A stretch of DNA of 9,854 nt. Source: Anaerolineae bacterium. GTDB taxonomy: Bacteria > Chloroflexota > Anaerolineae > JAADDB01. The notes under the pieces are model-generated. The model worked only from the letters and a program-made list of their open reading frames with translations, ran no database searches and was not told where the DNA came from. The stretch covers positions 1 through 9,854 of the forward strand of contig WGAA01000059.1 in the NCBI GenBank assembly GCA_015489285.1, read 5' to 3'. This document shows positions 7,393-9,854 of this stretch, piece after piece (position 1 is the first letter of the stretch; the number at the start of each line of letters is the position of its first letter). Both the position numbers and the translations under genes were made by a program.

Positions 7393-7568
7393 CGTCACAC
7401 GTCAGGCATCATGCGTCAGGCGCTGGTGCGAACGTTGGCACTACAGGTGCATCTTGGGTTGGTGACGTGATGCGTGATGCGTAATGCGTAACTTGAAGAC
7501 AAGTTGGCTTGGTGGAGTCAACCTTGGCTTCACGCCAGCTGATTACTCGTTACTCGTGACTCGTTACT
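7393..7568 (+). repeat. Heptanucleotide-block repeat, copy C
   Basis: This is the most complete copy: 28-bp left block (CGTCACA, CGTCAGG, CATCATG, CGTCAGG; 7393-7420), 45-bp spacer (7421-7465), 28-bp right block (CGTGATG twice, CGTAATG, CGTAACT; 7466-7493), 47-bp second spacer (7494-7540) and 28-bp third block (GATTACT, CGTTACT, CGTGACT, CGTTACT; 7541-7568). Both spacers contain TTGGC words followed by CTTGG, so they may share ancestry. Copies B and C account for most of the gene-free stretch 7184-7681. Confidence 0.85.
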
Positions 7569-7581
7569 CCTCACCCCCCCA

Positions 7582-7618
7582 TTTCCCCCTCCCGAATTTT
7601 TACGGTATACTTCATAAT
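7582..7618 (+). promoter_or_regulatory. Possible promoter region for the radical SAM gene
   Basis: An AT-rich patch (7595-7623) in otherwise GC-rich DNA contains TATACT (7606-7611) and CATAAT (7613-7618), either of which could be a -10 element. The best -35 candidate is a poor TTTCCC at 7582-7587, 18 bases before TATACT. The location, about 65-75 bases before the start codon and just after the repeats, is the main support. Confidence 0.35.
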
Positions 7619-7638
7619 AATTCATGGGAACACGAATG

Positions 7639-7664
7639 ATGCCCCGTCCGTCCGACGGGTGCAT
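7639..7664 (+). promoter_or_regulatory. Leader hairpin before the radical SAM gene
   Basis: CCCGTC (7643-7648) and GACGGG (7654-7659) form a six-base GC-rich stem with a five-base loop. ATGC (7639-7642) and GCAT (7661-7664) extend it past one bulged T. The structure ends about five bases before the ribosome site (GGGGAAGG, 7669-7676) and 17 bases before the start codon. It has no T-run, so it is more likely an mRNA leader structure than a terminator. Any regulatory role is inference. Confidence 0.45.
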
Positions 7665-7681
7665 GTGAGGGGAAGGTGACC

Positions 7682-9130
7682 ATGCGTGTCTTGTTGGCCA
7701 GTCCGGAAAGCAAGGTGTGGAGCTCCCGAAAACATATTCCTCTGGGGTTGGGATACCTGGCCGCGGTGCTGCGCGAGGCCGGGCATGAGCCCATGATTTA
7801 CGACGCTGCGGTGGAGGACGTTCCTGTGACCTATTACCTGGACCGGGCTATCGAGGAGGGCCGGCCCTTCGGCATGGTCGGGATTACCGCGACGACCCCC
7901 CTCATCGAGGAGGCCTGGGAGATGGCCCTGGAGGTCAAGAAGGGGTACGGGGTGTACACCATCCTCGGCGGCCCCCACCTGACCATCATGCCCATGGAGA
8001 CCATGCAGAAGAAGCCGTGGGTGGACTTCGTCTTCCGGGGCGAGGCCGAGGAGGGGCTGGTCGAACTGGTGGACGCGCTCGACGCGGGCCGGGATTACGG
8101 GGGAATCCCCGGCCTCTTCTTCCGCCACGGGGAGGAAATCGTCCCCTCCCACGAATCCCCCATCATCCAGGATCTGGACAGTTTACCCTTCCCCGCCCAT
8201 GACCTGTTCAAGATCGAAAGGTACACGAACCTGCAACCCCTGACCGACGGGCTGGATCCCCACGCCCGGGCGTACACCATCCTCACCAGCCGGGGATGCC
8301 CCTTCCAGTGCACCTTCTGTTCCAAACCGGTGACGGGGAACACCTGGCGCGGGCGCTCGGTGGAAAACGTCATCGCGGAATGGCGCTGGCTGGTGCGGGA
8401 TCTGGGTGCCACGGAGATCGGGATTACCGATGACATCTGGAATCTGAAATTGGACCGGGCAAAGGCCATCTGCCGTCGCCTTATCGAAGAGGACCTGAAC
8501 ACCGTCCCCTGGGTCACGGTCCACGGCATGAAGGTAAACTTCGCGGACCTGGAACTGTTCCAATTGATGAAGGCCGCGGGGTGCAAGCGGGTGGGGTTCG
8601 GCGTGGAGAGCGGGGATGAGTGGATCCTGCGCAACGTCATCCGCAAGGGCCAGACCCTGGAGATGGTGCGTCAGGTATTCCGCGACGCGAAGGCCGCGGG
8701 CCTGCAGACGATGGGGTTCTTCATCTTTGGCATGCCGTACGAAACCGAGGAGACCATGGAGAAAACCATCCAGCTGGCCCTGGAGCTGGACCCGGACCTG
8801 GCGAACTTCATGCTGGCTGCCCCCTTCCCCGGAACGGAGATGTACGACCTCATCCTGCGGGAGGGCAAGATCTTTGCCCAGGACTGGCACGATTATGCCA
8901 TTCACGAGGAAAAGGCCCGCTTCGTGATGCCGGGATACGACCCCGAACTCGTGGAACGGAAGTGGCGGGAAGCCTACCGTCGCTTCTACCTCTACCGTCC
9001 CAAGCGCCTGCTCCAAAAATTGACCCACAAGGACCTGTGGCTGAACCTGCCCGAGACTCTGCGCAACGCCAAGCGCTTCTTCATCGGGGAAAAACGGCGT
9101 CGCACGCCGGAAACCGCCCTATCCGGATGA
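7682..9130 (+). CDS. Cobalamin-binding-domain radical SAM protein
   Basis: This is a 482-residue enzyme of the B12-binding radical SAM class (BchE/HpnJ-like architecture). Residues 1 to about 135 form the cobalamin-type Rossmann domain, with the [17 protein letters not shown] segment, [11 protein letters not shown] and [16 protein letters not shown]. The DxHxxG cobalamin-ligand motif of methionine synthase is not seen, as is common in this class. The radical SAM barrel follows, with the 4Fe-4S motif GCPFQCTFC (C206, C210, C213), [20 protein letters not shown] and [17 protein letters not shown] at 7676 is in frame, but the ribosome site GGAAGG (7671-7676) overlaps it and stands five bases from the ATG at 7682, which I chose. 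The family methylates or rearranges unactivated carbons of lipids, tetrapyrroles and natural products; no partner gene here identifies the substrate. Its stop lies three bases from the end of the convergent gene. Confidence 0.92.
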   Translation: MRVLLASPESKVWSSRKHIPLGLGYLAAVLREAGHEPMIYDAAVEDVPVTYYLDRAIEEGRPFGMVGITATTPLIEEAWEMALEVKKGYGVYTILGGPHLTIMPMETMQKKPWVDFVFRGEAEEGLVELVDALDAGRDYGGIPGLFFRHGEEIVPSHESPIIQDLDSLPFPAHDLFKIERYTNLQPLTDGLDPHARAYTILTSRGCPFQCTFCSKPVTGNTWRGRSVENVIAEWRWLVRDLGATEIGITDDIWNLKLDRAKAICRRLIEEDLNTVPWVTVHGMKVNFADLELFQLMKAAGCKRVGFGVESGDEWILRNVIRKGQTLEMVRQVFRDAKAAGLQTMGFFIFGMPYETEETMEKTIQLALELDPDLANFMLAAPFPGTEMYDLILREGKIFAQDWHDYAIHEEKARFVMPGYDPELVERKWREAYRRFYLYRPKRLLQKLTHKDLWLNLPETLRNAKRFFIGEKRRRTPETALSG

Positions 9131-9133
9131 CAT

Positions 9134-9854
9134 CTACGGCCTTGAGGAACGAGAGGACACGTAGGGGAGATATTCCCGCCTCCCCAGGAGATACACGCCG
9201 AAATCCACGTTGACGACGGCATATCCCGCGTTCACCGTCACCACCCGACGGGTCGTGGGATAACTTCCTCCCGGCCGTCGATATGTTAGGACGTAGGTTC
9301 CGGGGGGAACGTCCTCGAAGGAGTAGAACCCCTGAGCGTCGGTGACCGTCTCCCGGCGGTCCGCGGAAGCAACCGCACGAGGAGCGGAGCCCTGAGAACG
9401 CCTCTCCAGGGTAACGACCACGCCCGGTAACCCCCTCTCCTCCTGCTGACGTAGACCATCCCGGTTCTCGTCCAACCACACGTATCCCTGGACCCGCGCG
9501 TGGGGTGTAGGCGTGGGGGTTGGAAGGGGCACAAGGGCAAAGTAAAGGTAGAGATAGTGCTCACACCTTCGACGGATGGTATAGGTCAGGGGAGTGGGGC
9601 TGATGACGGTGTACCCCGGAGGTGGGATGATATTTACGGTGTAACGGCCCAGGGGGAGTCCACCGACCTGCCACCACCCGTTCGCGTTGCTGTACAGGAT
9701 GCGTGTAACGGGTCCGGTAACGATGATCCGAGCATGGGGGACACCCGGTTCCACTCTATACTGGTACACACCATCCCCGTTGAGGTCGTGGAAAACTTCC
9801 CCACCCAAAGACGTCCAACACGGCGTTGGCGTCGGCGTGTCCGTCGGTGTAGGC
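9134..9854 (-). CDS. Exported surface protein with SdrD_B-like domains, 3' part
   Basis: The frame is open through the right edge, so only the C-terminal part (about 239 residues) is seen. From the edge it reads a Thr-Pro linker (PTPTDTPTPTP), then a beta-sandwich B-like domain starting GGEVFHDLNGDGVYQ with a DLNGDG calcium-type loop, a second linker PLPTPTPTPHA (about 9502-9534), and a second domain starting GYVWLDENRDG and ending DAQGFYSFEDVPPGTYVLTY, typical of SdrD_B or carboxypeptidase-regulatory-like folds. It ends with REYLPYVSSRSSRP. These are building blocks of cell-surface or secreted proteins; the signal peptide would lie outside the window. A TTG at 9806-9808 is not the start, because the domain linker continues upstream of it. 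Its specific role is unknown. Confidence 0.85.
   Translation of the reverse strand, partial: PTPTDTPTPTPCWTSLGGEVFHDLNGDGVYQYRVEPGVPHARIIVTGPVTRILYSNANGWWQVGGLPLGRYTVNIIPPPGYTVISPTPLTYTIRRRCEHYLYLYFALVPLPTPTPTPHARVQGYVWLDENRDGLRQQEERGLPGVVVTLERRSQGSAPRAVASADRRETVTDAQGFYSFEDVPPGTYVLTYRRPGGSYPTTRRVVTVNAGYAVVNVDFGVYLLGRREYLPYVSSRSSRP
9822..9854 (-). repeat. Low-complexity Thr-Pro-coding repeat
   Basis: Degenerate hexamers of the form NGGCGT on the + strand (ACGCCN on the coding strand) encode alternating Thr-Pro residues of the linker in the surface protein. The array runs off the window edge, so its full length is unknown. Such arrays are prone to length change by slippage. Confidence 0.6.

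Noticed and set aside
7234..7568. CRISPR-like alternation of repeats and spacers
   Set aside because: The blocks are internally tandem and differ from each other, the 45-bp spacers are homologous between copies, and no cas gene is present.
7624..7668. 14-residue leader peptide gene
   Set aside because: No ribosome site precedes the ATG and the composition is unremarkable; it is kept only as part of the leader finding.
9806..9808. TTG start codon of the surface protein
   Set aside because: The same frame continues to the window edge with a Thr-Pro linker, so the TTG codes for an internal Leu.

Overview
The window is high-GC bacterial chromosome. It carries six intact protein genes and one gene cut by the right edge. 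The best guess at the host is a thermophilic member of the Chloroflexota. This is inference from the GC-rich housekeeping genes, the exported protein with Thr-Pro linkers and SdrD-type B domains ending in a YLP-V tail, and the repeat-rich intergenic DNA. No rRNA or other decisive marker is present.

Layout. 1-1838: an insertion sequence with an intact IS4-superfamily (YREK) transposase that has a large coiled-coil insertion; its terminal repeats could not be resolved. 1839-2237: gene-poor DNA holding a 49-bp palindromic element, a truncated inverted copy of a heptanucleotide-block repeat, and a good sigma70-type promoter. 2238-6474: a probable operon on the + strand, made of a PcrA/UvrD helicase, an MtnA/eIF-2B-family sugar-phosphate isomerase (27-bp gap) and a diacylglycerol-kinase-family lipid kinase (8-bp overlap). 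6440-7183 (-): trmD, convergent with the lipid kinase and overlapping it by 35 bp. 7184-7681: about 500 bp without a gene, mostly two tandem copies of the heptanucleotide-block repeat, plus the trmD promoter on the minus strand and a leader hairpin before the next gene. 7682-9130: a cobalamin-binding-domain radical SAM protein. 9134-9854 (-): the 3' part of an exported SdrD_B-like surface protein, open through the window edge.

The helicase, isomerase and kinase share transcription but no obvious pathway. TrmD methylates tRNA and stands outside its usual ribosomal operon. No defence system, CRISPR array, tRNA or rRNA was found. The most unusual content is the repeat family. Blocks of four 7-bp units of the form CGTNANN flank a spacer of exactly 45 bp. 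Two copies lie in tandem beside trmD and a third, inverted and truncated, lies about 5.2 kb away beside the insertion sequence. One heptad block also appears to supply the -35 element of the trmD promoter.
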